Shown piece after piece: positions 17,267 through 24,825 of a DNA stretch of 39,611 nucleotides. The stretch's first letter is position 1. Each line of letters starts with the position of its first letter. Source of the stretch: an uncultured Flavonifractor sp. (lineage in GTDB: Bacteria > Bacillota > Clostridia > Oscillospirales > Oscillospiraceae); contig NZ_CALWOJ010000010.1 in assembly GCF_944383115.1 (NCBI RefSeq), forward strand, positions 1 to 39,611, given 5' to 3'. Position numbers and translations under genes: made by a program. The notes below the pieces were generated by a model, which saw nothing but the letters and a program-made list of their open reading frames with translations, was not told the DNA's origin and did not search any database.

Positions 17267-18540
17267 CCGCGGTGCTTATTTTTATCGTTCTGCTCCTGAT
17301 CGGCGCCCCGATGGTCTTTGTCATTGTCGGCGCAGGGATCGCACATCTGCTGTCATTGGGAGATCCCGCCTACCTGGGTACCATTGCGCAGAGATTCTTT
17401 TCCGGTGTGAATCAGACGTCGCTGATGTGCATCCCGCTCTTTATTATGGCGGGAGAACTCATGAACAGCGGCGGTGTGACAAAGCGGCTTCTGGAATTTA
17501 TGCGTGAACTGGTAGGATGGCTGAAGGGCGGCCTTGCATACGCCGGTATCATTACCGCCGCCGTGCTGAGCGCAATCCTCGGCTCTGCAAACGCGGTCTC
17601 TTCCATCCTCTGCAAGGTGCTTGTCCCTGACATGGAGCGGGACGGCTATGAGCAGGAGTTTGCCGGCGCCCTTGTAGCGGCCTCCGGCGTACTGGGGCCG
17701 GTCATTCCGCCCAGCACCTGCTTCGTCCTTTACTGTACCCTTGCCAATACCTCCGTCAAGAGCATGTTCATGGCGGGCGTCATCCCCGGCATTTTGCTGG
17801 CGGTGGGATACATTGCGGTTGTACTGATCTACGGGCGGAAGCACCCTCTGCCCAGATGCCGGGAGCGGTTCAGTCTGAAGCGGCTGGCTTCCAGCTTTGT
17901 ACGCGCTATTCCGGCGCTGCTGGTTCCGTTTATTATTGTGGGCGGTATTCTGGGCGGCATTTTCAGCCCCACCGAGTCTGGCTCCGTTGCCTGCGTGGCC
18001 GCAATTGTTGCAAGCATCATTTACCGGGAATTTGATCCCAAGAAGCTGCCCAAGGTCTTTGTTTCCGGCAGTATTACGTCGGCCACAGTCCTGCTCATCA
18101 TTGGCATCGGGAACCTGCTGGCGTGGACGATGGCCATTTCTGACGTGAACACCTTCGTTGGCAACGCCATTATGTCCATCACCGACAATCGGACCATCAT
18201 TATTCTGCTCATGATCCTGGTTATGCTCATTGCCGGCTGCGTGCTGGAGGCTACCTGCGCCATGCTCATCCTGGTTCCGGTTCTTGTGCCCATTGCCAAC
18301 GCCATCGGCATGAACGACGTCCATTTCGGAATCATTGTCTGCGTGATGCTCACCATCGGCTTTATTACGCCTCCCGTAGGCAACTGCCTGTTTGTAACCA
18401 GCAGCGTGGGTAATATCCCATTTGTGAGTTTGTGTCGTCGGATCATTCCGTTTGCGGCGGTTGCCATTGGAGTTACCATTGCGCTGGCATTTTTGCCGGA
18501 GGTGGTCCTCCTGATTCCGAAACTGCTCGGATATCTCTAA
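17263..18540 (+). CDS. dctM: TRAP transporter large permease (DctM family)
   Basis: A 425-residue protein of the DctM/elevator type with about 12 hydrophobic helices. It forms the sodium-coupled transport channel with DctQ. Typical features are the start LIFIVLLLIGAPMVFVIVGA, the SGGVTKRLLEF region, GPVIPPSTCFVLY and the repeat-related GFITPPVGNCLFV near the end. GTG 17263 overlaps the dctQ stop. Substrate specificity is set mainly by DctP and is not readable here; the downstream genes suggest a hydroxy, oxo or aromatic-derived carboxylate. Confidence 0.94.
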   Translation: MTAVLIFIVLLLIGAPMVFVIVGAGIAHLLSLGDPAYLGTIAQRFFSGVNQTSLMCIPLFIMAGELMNSGGVTKRLLEFMRELVGWLKGGLAYAGIITAAVLSAILGSANAVSSILCKVLVPDMERDGYEQEFAGALVAASGVLGPVIPPSTCFVLYCTLANTSVKSMFMAGVIPGILLAVGYIAVVLIYGRKHPLPRCRERFSLKRLASSFVRAIPALLVPFIIVGGILGGIFSPTESGSVACVAAIVASIIYREFDPKKLPKVFVSGSITSATVLLIIGIGNLLAWTMAISDVNTFVGNAIMSITDNRTIIILLMILVMLIAGCVLEATCAMLILVPVLVPIANAIGMNDVHFGIIVCVMLTIGFITPPVGNCLFVTSSVGNIPFVSLCRRIIPFAAVAIGVTIALAFLPEVVLLIPKLLGYL

Positions 18541-18559
18541 CGCGAAAGGGAGTCTAACT

Positions 18560-19459
18560 ATGCTTGACAGATCTATTTTGCAAGGCGTCGTAGACCTTCA
18601 TATTCATGCTGGGCCGTCTGTGGCAAAGCGGTCGGTAGATGCTGTGGAGGCCCTGAAGGAGGCGGAAGATGCGGGCTATCGCGCCATTGTGATTAAGGAT
18701 CATTATTGCCCGACAGTGACGGAGTGTGTGATTGCCGAGCAGCATCTCGGGAACGGAAAAACAAAGTGCTTTGGTGGAATCGTGTTGAACAATTCCGTTG
18801 GAGGCCTCAACTGTAACGCCATTGATGCGGCCATTGCGATGGGGGCTAAGATCGTATGGATGCCCACCGTCTCTGCAAAAAATCACATGGATCATCACAA
18901 GGGCGGCTTTTTAGGGGCCGGGTCCATGAGCGTGCCTGAAAAGCCCATCTATTACCTGAACGAAAGCGGAAAGCTCATTCCTGAGGTTTTGGATGTGCTT
19001 CGGCTGATGGCGGAACACAAGGACATCATCTTTGCAACGGGTCATGGACACAGAGATGAACTGGATCAGCTGATTCCTGCGGCATTGGAGGCAGGGGTGG
19101 AAAAGATCCTGGTCAATCATCCCATGTGGCAGATCGAAGCCACCGAGGAGGACGTGTGCCGCTGGGCAGGTATGGGCGCTGTCATTGAGTTCAATACCTG
19201 CATTTATGAGAACATGGTCAATCAAAAGACCGGCCAGCAGATGGGGCCCATCCCCTTTACGCTCTTTGAGCGGTATTTTGACAGGCTTCCCATTGAAAAG
19301 ATGGTAATTGATACCGATCTGGGGCAGAGCATTTTCTGGTCGCCGGTTACCGGAATGTACGAATTCCTGAACGAGATCCATACACGGTTTGGCATCTCTG
19401 AAGAGGAGATCAATTGTATGACAAAAAAGAATCCCGCCAAACTGCTGGATCTTGTGTAA
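18560..19459 (+). CDS. DUF6282-type amidohydrolase-like protein
   Basis: A 299-residue soluble protein with the metal-hydrolase opening VVDLHIHAGPS (residues 10-20). Later acidic and histidine motifs are IKDHYCPT, ATGHGHRDEL, LVNHPMWQIEATEEDV and DTDLGQ. These fit a TIM-barrel amidohydrolase/PHP-like enzyme of the group labelled DUF6282, whose reaction is not established. Start ATG 18560 has AAAGGGAG upstream, 19 bp after dctM. Inference: hydrolysis of a ring, lactone or amide in the imported compound before aldol cleavage. Confidence 0.75.
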   Translation: MLDRSILQGVVDLHIHAGPSVAKRSVDAVEALKEAEDAGYRAIVIKDHYCPTVTECVIAEQHLGNGKTKCFGGIVLNNSVGGLNCNAIDAAIAMGAKIVWMPTVSAKNHMDHHKGGFLGAGSMSVPEKPIYYLNESGKLIPEVLDVLRLMAEHKDIIFATGHGHRDELDQLIPAALEAGVEKILVNHPMWQIEATEEDVCRWAGMGAVIEFNTCIYENMVNQKTGQQMGPIPFTLFERYFDRLPIEKMVIDTDLGQSIFWSPVTGMYEFLNEIHTRFGISEEEINCMTKKNPAKLLDLV

Positions 19460-19478
19460 CGAGAAAGGAGTATCCGTG

Positions 19479-19874
19479 ATGAAAAAACCGCTGCTGTTTG
19501 ATATGAAAGAGCGCGAGTGGAACTATGTCAACGATGATTACCGTACCATGTGCTTTCAGGGCAGCCCCAATGTGACCTATGTTCTCACAGAGGCCCATCG
19601 GCCCGTAAAAGGGGAAGCTGAGAAGGTCGTCTGCAAGATTCCCAGCGAAAAGAATGTGTACATCTATCGCGGTGAATGCAATTATGTGGTAGACGGCGTT
19701 CCCTATCATCTGGATGAAGGGTGCTATATGACCATTCCCAAGAATGTAGAGCATTACATCGACTTCTGCAGCACCGCCACGGTGTATGAGCTGGCTATCA
19801 TTGAGCCCAAGCTTCCCGATATGCCCGAGAGCCCAAAGATTTCTTCCCGGAACCACGGGAACTGGGATGAGTGA
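19479..19874 (+). CDS. Cupin-domain protein 1 (metal site degenerate)
   Basis: A 131-residue single-domain cupin closely similar to the next gene. Shared features are CFQG, the core (VYIYRGECNYVVDGVPYHLD), DEGC and IPKNVEHYI, and a C-terminus ending SRNHGNW. It lacks the first metal motif: where its paralogue has HAHDYEQ, this one reads VCKIPSEK. Only the later His of VEH is kept. It may be structural, regulatory or a partner of cupin 2 rather than a catalyst. ATG 19479 has GAAAGGAG 8 bases upstream. Confidence 0.8.
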   Translation: MKKPLLFDMKEREWNYVNDDYRTMCFQGSPNVTYVLTEAHRPVKGEAEKVVCKIPSEKNVYIYRGECNYVVDGVPYHLDEGCYMTIPKNVEHYIDFCSTATVYELAIIEPKLPDMPESPKISSRNHGNWDE

Positions 19875-19890
19875 AAGGAGGATGTCAAAC

Positions 19891-20301
19891 ATGTCTGTGA
19901 AACCGCAATTGCTGGACATTAAAGAGTGCGACTGGGGCAGCCCCCGCAAAAATATGCGCGGCGGCGTGTGCTTCCAGGGCGGAACCAACGTGACTATGAC
20001 CATCGGAGAGGGCAGATATCCTCACGAGACCAAAGTACACGCCCACGACTACGAGCAGACGGTATTCATCTACCAGGGGGAGTGCGAATTCTATGTGGAC
20101 GGGATCCCCTACCACATGGACGAGGGCTGTCTCATGGTGGTGCCCCCCGATGTGGAGCATGGGATCGCGCCCCTTGGCAATATCCCATATATGGACATGG
20201 ATATCTTCTATCCGAAGCGTACCGCCGACCGGAAAGCCAGTGTTCCGGTCATCAGCCGGGGCCATCTGAATTGGGAAAACGAGGCGAAGCAGCATGAATA
20301 A
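19891..20301 (+). CDS. Cupin-domain protein 2 (metal site intact)
   Basis: A 136-residue cupin with motif 1 KVHAHDYEQTVFIYQGECE (HxH, then E/Q) and motif 2 DEGCLMVVPPDVEHGI, so a divalent metal site is expected. Small cupins in catabolic clusters act as isomerases, decarboxylases or dioxygenases; which applies here is unknown. ATG 19891 is chosen because AAAGGAGG ends at about 19881; an in-frame ATG at 19882 would be too close. The end overlaps the aldolase start by 8 bp, so the genes are coupled. The C-terminus SRGHLNWE matches that of cupin 1, indicating tandem duplication. Confidence 0.84.
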   Translation: MSVKPQLLDIKECDWGSPRKNMRGGVCFQGGTNVTMTIGEGRYPHETKVHAHDYEQTVFIYQGECEFYVDGIPYHMDEGCLMVVPPDVEHGIAPLGNIPYMDMDIFYPKRTADRKASVPVISRGHLNWENEAKQHE

Positions 20302-21076
20302 CAAATTCTCTTTGCGGGAGCGGATTCAAAACGGAGATGTCCTCATCGGCATGTTCGCCAAGTTTAACAACTGTAATGCGGTTGAGATGGTAGGTCTGGC
20401 GGGTTTCGATTTTGTCATCTTTGACACGGAACACGCAAATTTTTCCCGGGGCGAGATCGAGAACCTGATCCGCACGGCTGATAGTGTGGGTATGAGCAGC
20501 ATTGTGCGGGTACAGGAGACCACCCCGGAAGAGGTGCTGCATGCGTTGGATTCCGGCGCGGACGGCGTCCAGGTGCCTGGCATTACCACGATTGAACAGG
20601 CAGTGGAGGTTTGCCGCTCATCCAAGTATTATCCGGAAGGTGACCGCGGCAGTTCTATGGCCCAACGCTCGGCTATGTATGGGCTGTGGGACAAAGATGA
20701 GAAATACTTCAGCTATGCAAACAGCCACTCCGCAGTGGTCCTCCATGTGGAGAATCTGGAGATGTATGAAAAGCTGGATGAGCTGGTCAAGATCCCGCAG
20801 CTGGATGTGGTATTTATTGGACCGGGCGACCTGAGCCAGGCCATTGGAAAGCCCGGCCAACTGGACGACCCGGAACTTGCCGGCATGATAGAGCAGATCA
20901 TCCGCAAGTCGCTGGCGGCCCACAAGGCGGTTGGCATTTTCTGCGGAAATGTTGCGTCGGCCAAGAAGTACATTGATATGGGGGCAACGTATATCGCGCT
21001 GGGATCTGACGTTTCCTGCTTTGGAAAGGCGCTGAAAGGTTTGAAGAGCCAGGTGAACGAAACGCTTTCCGGCTGA
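20294..21076 (+). CDS. HpcH/HpaI-family aldolase
   Basis: A 260-residue class II (metal-dependent) aldolase of the HpcH/HpaI/YfaU group, which reversibly cleaves 4-hydroxy-2-oxo acids to pyruvate and an aldehyde. Visible signatures are GFDFVIFDTEHANFSRGEI (conserved acid/His), SIVRVQETTPEEVLHALDSG (Arg), GADGVQVPGI, the metal Glu in LHVEN and the metal Asp in VFIGPGDLSQAIG. The usual V-Q-V-E stretch reads L-H-V-E here. Start ATG 20294 lies within the end of cupin 2. The exact substrate cannot be read from the sequence; it is probably the carbon-carbon cleavage step of the cluster. Confidence 0.9.
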   Translation: MNNKFSLRERIQNGDVLIGMFAKFNNCNAVEMVGLAGFDFVIFDTEHANFSRGEIENLIRTADSVGMSSIVRVQETTPEEVLHALDSGADGVQVPGITTIEQAVEVCRSSKYYPEGDRGSSMAQRSAMYGLWDKDEKYFSYANSHSAVVLHVENLEMYEKLDELVKIPQLDVVFIGPGDLSQAIGKPGQLDDPELAGMIEQIIRKSLAAHKAVGIFCGNVASAKKYIDMGATYIALGSDVSCFGKALKGLKSQVNETLSG

Positions 21077-21107
21077 ACGCCCCGCCGTTGACCGGCGGAG
21101 AATAGGC

Positions 21108-21148
21108 AGAGCCGCAGCCTCAATGCAGGCTGCGGCTCTCAAATTTAT
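21108..21148 (+). terminator. Hairpin after the aldolase gene
   Basis: AGAGCCGCAGCCT (21108-21120) pairs perfectly with AGGCTGCGGCTCT (21127-21139). The following CAAATTTAT is a poor U-tract, so termination is probably partial. A TATAAT at 21146-21151 could be a -10 for the downstream genes but has no good -35. Confidence 0.6.
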
Positions 21149-21210
21149 AATGCCACGCAAGAGAAAGGAACGCGGAAGCGGGTGTTTATACGCACAAGGG
21201 AGGTGTCTTT

Positions 21211-21870
21211 TTGGAGAAGGTTACATCGTTGAATCACATCTGTCGCCTGCTGGAAAGCGACAGATCTTATATGATTGCGGGGTTTGCGGAAGTGGGAACC
21301 CCATATACGCTGATCAACTGCCTGCTGGCATGCGGAACCCGTGATATTACGTTGATCGCAAATGATACGGGAGATGCAACCAAACCGGGCGTGAGCCAGC
21401 TGATTTTTGAAAAGCGGATCAAAAAAGCCATTGTATCCCATGTGGGAAAAAATCCTGAGACCGGACGGCAGGTCATGAACGGGGAACTGGAATTGGAGTT
21501 GGTTCCTCAGGGTACGTTGACCGAGCGCATCCGTTGCGGAGGCGCTGGGATTGGAGGCGTCTATTTAAAAACGGGGGTTGGAACCCCAATTGCGGACGGA
21601 AAGGAAATTCGTACGCTGGACGGGGCGGACTACCTCCTGGAACTTCCGCTCCATGCCCATATTGCCCTGCTGCATGCAGAAAAAGCAGATAGGCTGGGAA
21701 ATCTCATATTCCACATGATGGCGCGCAACTATAACCCCATCATGGGCACTGCCGCCGATCTGGTAATTGTGGAGGCAAACCAGATCGTTGAGCCTGGAAC
21801 ACTGAGTCCGGAAGAGATCATGCTTCCCGGTGCATTTGTAGACTATATTGTACAGGCCGAGCGGAGGTGA
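21211..21870 (+). CDS. atoD: 3-oxoacid (acetoacetate-type) CoA-transferase subunit A
   Basis: The alpha subunit of a family I CoA-transferase that moves CoA from acetyl- or succinyl-CoA to a 3-oxo acid. The 219-residue chain follows the AtoD pattern closely: IAGFAEVGTPYTLI, DITLIANDTG, SHVGKNPETGRQ, LVPQGTLTERIRCGGAGIGG, TGVGT, then NLIFHMMARNYNPIM. The start is TTG at 21211 with AAGGGAGG 7 bases upstream. It is followed 4 bp later by the beta subunit. The actual acyl acceptor in this cluster is unknown. Confidence 0.92.
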   Translation: MEKVTSLNHICRLLESDRSYMIAGFAEVGTPYTLINCLLACGTRDITLIANDTGDATKPGVSQLIFEKRIKKAIVSHVGKNPETGRQVMNGELELELVPQGTLTERIRCGGAGIGGVYLKTGVGTPIADGKEIRTLDGADYLLELPLHAHIALLHAEKADRLGNLIFHMMARNYNPIMGTAADLVIVEANQIVEPGTLSPEEIMLPGAFVDYIVQAERR

Positions 21871-21874
21871 CGGA

Positions 21875-22534
21875 ATGGGTACGCGAGAATTTATTGCAAA
21901 GAATGCAGCGCAGCTGCTAAACGACGGCGATATTGTTAATTTGGGGCTGGGCATTCCGGGCCTGGTGCCCAATTATATTGCGCCGGGCAAGCACATCTAT
22001 TTTCACAATGAAAATGGAAGCATTGGCCTGGCCGGAATAGCGACCCCGGAGGATGCAAACTATGATCCGGAGCTAATTGACGCATGCGCCAACTGCAGCT
22101 ACTTTCAGCCGGGAGGAGTCATTATGGACAGCGCGGCCTCATTCGCCTTTGTAAGGAGCGGAAGGCTGGATGTGACCGTGCTGGGCGCAATGGAAGTGGA
22201 TGAAGCGGGCAGTTTGGCAAATTGGGCCATACCCGGCAAAATGATTGCCGGCATGGGCGGAGCGATGGATCTGGTTTCCGGCGCCAAAAAAGTGATTATT
22301 GCAATGGAACACTGTTCAAAAAACGGGCGGCCAAAGATCGTAAAAGAATGTACCCTTCCGCTGACAGCCTTACATGTTTGCAAAAACATCGTCACGGAGC
22401 TGGCCATTATCAATGTACAACCAAACGGCCTTGTGCTGGCGGCCGTTGCGCCGGGAGTCTCTGTAGAAGAGGTCGTGGCCAAAACACAAGCGCATCTGAT
22501 AATCCCGCCGCACATTGATACGATGGTGGCGTAA
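21875..22534 (+). CDS. atoA: 3-oxoacid (acetoacetate-type) CoA-transferase subunit B
   Basis: The beta subunit, carrying the glutamate that forms the enzyme-CoA thioester: Glu46 in HNENGSIG. The 219-residue protein matches AtoA along its length: LGLGIPGLVPNYI, SAASFAFVRSGRLDVTVLGA, QVDE-like EVDEAGSLANWAIPGKM, MGGAMDLVSGAKKVI, AMEHC. ATG 21875 has CGGAGGTG upstream, inside the end of subunit A, so the pair is translationally coupled. Confidence 0.93.
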   Translation: MGTREFIAKNAAQLLNDGDIVNLGLGIPGLVPNYIAPGKHIYFHNENGSIGLAGIATPEDANYDPELIDACANCSYFQPGGVIMDSAASFAFVRSGRLDVTVLGAMEVDEAGSLANWAIPGKMIAGMGGAMDLVSGAKKVIIAMEHCSKNGRPKIVKECTLPLTALHVCKNIVTELAIINVQPNGLVLAAVAPGVSVEEVVAKTQAHLIIPPHIDTMVA

Positions 22535-22629
22535 CGCCTCACGGCGCAAAGACTGGGGCGCCGGAAAGAAGATGGCATCTTATGGGTGCTGACACCATAG
22601 GTGCAGCAGAAAGGGAGGATCTTATCAAC

Positions 22630-23790
22630 ATGGGACAGGAAGCAGTTATCGTTGCCTATGGCAGGTCTGCCGTTTGCAAAGCGCGGAAGGGGTCTTTTGC
22701 GCATACCCACCCGGTTGACTATGGAGCGCAGGTTCTGAACGGTGTGCTGGGGAAGGCTCCCCAGTTGGATTCCGCTGAAATTGAAGATGTAATCGTGGGC
22801 TGTGCCATGCAGACGGGACGAACCAGCATGAATATGGCTAAGCTAATTGCCCAAAGAGCGCATCTGCCTGAGCCGGTTTGCGGACAAACGATCAATCGGT
22901 TTTGCTCATCTTCGCTCCAAGCGGTGGCCACTGCCTCCAACGCTATCCTGGCGGGGCAGGGGACTGCAATGGTGGCCGGCGGAGTGGAGGATATGAGCGG
23001 GAGCTTTGCGCCGTATCCGGAGGAGCTGATGGAGCCGTGGCTGGTGCAAAACGAGCCGGGCGCTTACATGGCGATGGGGATTACGGCAGAAAATGTGGCC
23101 GCTAAATATCACGTCACACGGACCGATATGGACGTGTTTGCGGTACTGTCTCACCAAAAGGCTGCCGCGGCGCAGGCCCAGGGAAAGCTCCGGAAATCCA
23201 TTATCCCTGTGACGGTAACGGACGCCCAGGGCAGAGCGATCGTTGTGGATCAGGACGAAGGAATCCGGCCGGATTCCACTGTAGAAACCTTGTCAAAACT
23301 AAAGCCGTGCTTCCTGCCGGAAACAGGAACAGTAACTGCTGCAACATCTTCACAGACGTCCGACGGCGCGGCCTTTGTTCTGCTCATGGAACGGTCGCGG
23401 GCGGAAAAGCTGGGGATTCGTCCCATCGCGCGCCTGCGGAGCTTTGCCGTGGCGGGCTGTGACGCAACCATGATGGGGCTGGGGCCCATTTATGCGGTGC
23501 CTAAGGCCTTAGAGCGGGCAAACCTTACTACGGCGGATATGGACGACATTGAGCTGAATGAGGCGTTTGCCGCCCAGGCCATTCCCTGCATGCGGGAGCT
23601 GAAGCTGTCCCCGGAGAAAGTGAATCCGTATGGCGGCGCCATTGCGCTGGGCCATCCTATGGGAGCGACTGGGGCGGTCCTGACCTGCAAGTTGTTGGAC
23701 TATCTGGCTGATACGGGCGGAAAATATGGTCTGGTTACCATGTGTATTGGCGGCGGTATGGGCGCAGCGGGCGTGTTTGAAATGCTGTAA
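22630..23790 (+). CDS. Thiolase (acetyl-CoA C-acyltransferase)
   Basis: Cleaves a 3-oxoacyl-CoA with CoA to acetyl-CoA and a shortened acyl-CoA. The 386-residue chain has nucleophile Cys92 in NRFCSSSLQA, AGGVEDMSG, NEAFAAQA, the catalytic His in GGAIALGHPMGATGA and the second Cys in MCIGGGMGAAG. NRFCSSS is the FadA/PaaJ-like variant, so the acyl chain may be longer than acetoacetyl. ATG 22630 follows AAAGGGAGGAT; the frame extends upstream to 22582 without a ribosome site. Together with atoDA it completes breakdown of a 3-oxo acid to acetyl-CoA. Confidence 0.93.
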   Translation: MGQEAVIVAYGRSAVCKARKGSFAHTHPVDYGAQVLNGVLGKAPQLDSAEIEDVIVGCAMQTGRTSMNMAKLIAQRAHLPEPVCGQTINRFCSSSLQAVATASNAILAGQGTAMVAGGVEDMSGSFAPYPEELMEPWLVQNEPGAYMAMGITAENVAAKYHVTRTDMDVFAVLSHQKAAAAQAQGKLRKSIIPVTVTDAQGRAIVVDQDEGIRPDSTVETLSKLKPCFLPETGTVTAATSSQTSDGAAFVLLMERSRAEKLGIRPIARLRSFAVAGCDATMMGLGPIYAVPKALERANLTTADMDDIELNEAFAAQAIPCMRELKLSPEKVNPYGGAIALGHPMGATGAVLTCKLLDYLADTGGKYGLVTMCIGGGMGAAGVFEML

Positions 23791-23851
23791 ATGTTGGACA
23801 CAGATCACCGTTTGTCACGTTTATGCTGGCAATCACCTGAAGTTAACTAAA

Positions 23852-23891
23852 AAAGAAAACCTGTAACCATTGCGGTTACAGGTTTTCTTTC

Positions 23892-23893
<2 letters not shown>
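23852..23893. terminator. Terminator after the thiolase gene
   Basis: AAAGAAAACCTGTAACC (23852-23868) pairs with GGTTACAGGTTTTCTTT (23874-23890). It ends the catabolic cluster and, on the other strand, could end the tRNA-Met/Leu transcript, which runs into it. Confidence 0.9.
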
Positions 23894-23968
<75 letters not shown>

Positions 23969-23971
23969 ATA

Positions 23972-24058
23972 TGGTGCCGGAGACCGGGGTCGAACCGGCA
24001 CGGGATTGCTCCCACGGGATTTTAAGTCCCGGGCGTCTGCCAATTCCGCCACTCCGGC
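23972..24058 (-). tRNA. tRNA-Leu (TAA)
   Basis: An 87-nt class II tRNA with acceptor GCCGGAG/CTCCGGC, anticodon loop CTTAAAA (anticodon TAA), a long variable arm (TGGGAGCAATCCCG) and encoded CCA. It lies 3 bp upstream of the initiator tRNA in the same transcript. Confidence 0.96.
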
Positions 24059-24097
24059 GTGGAGGGCTCCAGTCTCGCGTTTTCTGAGTGCCTAAAT

Positions 24098-24126
24098 AGA
24101 ATATCATAGTAGCTACAGTATGTCAA
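24098..24126 (-). promoter_or_regulatory. Promoter of the tRNA-Leu/tRNA-fMet unit
   Basis: On the - strand, TTGACA (24121-24126), a 17-bp spacer and TATTCT (24098-24103). The -35 is a perfect consensus. Confidence 0.85.
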
Positions 24127-24147
24127 GTATTATTTTTGGCGGACAAT

Positions 24148-24182
24148 CAAAAAGGAAGCGCCCGCTTGTGCAGGTGCTTCCT
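24148..24182 (-). terminator. Terminator of tRNA-Arg
   Basis: On the - strand, GGAAGCACC (24173-24181) pairs with GGCGCTTCC (24154-24162) with one mismatch, then TTTTTGA. It lies directly after the CCA end of tRNA-Arg. Confidence 0.7.
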
Positions 24183-24185
24183 CTT

Positions 24186-24262
24186 TGGTACGGCTGAAGG
24201 GATTCGAACCCCCGACCTTTTGGTTCGTAGCCAAACACTCTATCCAACTGAGCTACAGCCGC
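24186..24262 (-). tRNA. tRNA-Arg (ACG)
   Basis: A 77-nt tRNA with acceptor GCGGCTG/CAGCCGT (G1-T72 wobble), anticodon loop CTACGAA (anticodon ACG, read as ICG after deamination), T arm GGGGGTTCGAATCCCTT and encoded CCA. It has its own promoter and terminator. Confidence 0.96.
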
Positions 24263-24302
24263 ATATCAGCGTTTTTCTGGGTCCTTCGCTGACAGCTTAA
24301 TT

Positions 24303-24331
24303 ATATTAGCACAGCTTTCTATAGAATGCAA
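24303..24331 (-). promoter_or_regulatory. Promoter of tRNA-Arg
   Basis: On the - strand, TTGCAT (24326-24331), a 17-bp spacer and TAATAT (24303-24308) preceded by TG (extended -10). Confidence 0.7.
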
Positions 24332-24371
24332 GGGTTAATTAGAAATTTTCTGAAATATTTTTTGAGCGGCC

Positions 24372-24524
24372 TTATTTCTGGGGCTGCTCTGCGATGATAC
24401 GTTCCAGGCACCCCATCAAATCGGCCATCGTTTCCAGACGGACTCCCATGCTCAGAATATGCTCCCGCAGATGGGCGGGCATAGAGTCGAACTGAGGCCG
24501 GATCGCCGGATCTACATACGCCAT
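24372..24524 (-). CDS. Small 50-residue hypothetical protein
   Basis: A short frame starting ATG at 24524 with a strong GGAGGAGG site 8-9 bases upstream and ending TAA at 24372-24374. It begins MAYVDPAIRPQFDSM and continues with a predicted amphipathic helix (LREHILSMGVRLETMADLM). No signal peptide, no Cys pair, and I do not recognise the family. The good ribosome site, stop-free frame and location between a terminator and the tRNA-Arg promoter support a real gene; a longer overlapping frame in another register is not supported. Confidence 0.65.
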   Translation of the reverse strand: MAYVDPAIRPQFDSMPAHLREHILSMGVRLETMADLMGCLERIIAEQPQK

Positions 24525-24825
24525 CCAATCACCTCCTCCGGCGGAACTCTATGGTCAGTATAGCCACAGAGGAGGAAAAGGATACAGCGGACATCAAAAA
24601 ACGCGCCTCTATTTCAGAGACGCGGAAGTTTTGGTCTGTCCCCCGCAGGGAGCGATTGCCGCCCTGCGGGGGGACAGTGGGCAGTGCGTTGAAAGAGAGA
24701 AGAGAGGAGGAGTCATATCTTTGTTATCTCTGGTATCCTGACGCTATTTATGATACCAGATTCCGCTTCGAAGTGGTGAACCGTTTCAGAACTTACTGTG
24801 AACGATTTGTGAACGGACGAGCCTG
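24525..24825. other. 301-bp intergenic region with three hairpins
   Basis: No credible gene. It holds a terminator (24596-24624), a long GC stem TGTCCCCCGCAGGG paired with CCCTGCGGGGGGACA (about 24637-24676), and a TCTGGTATC/GATACCAGA hairpin (24729-24760). These lie in the 3' region of the amidase transcript. A + strand frame at 24551-24847 has no ribosome site or recognisable features. Confidence 0.6.
24596..24624 (-). terminator. Terminator downstream of the amidase gene
   Basis: On the - strand, CGCGTCTCT pairs with AGAGGCGCG (one central mismatch), followed by TTTTTTG. It lies about 200 bp after the amidase stop and before the small protein gene at 24372-24524. Confidence 0.75.
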
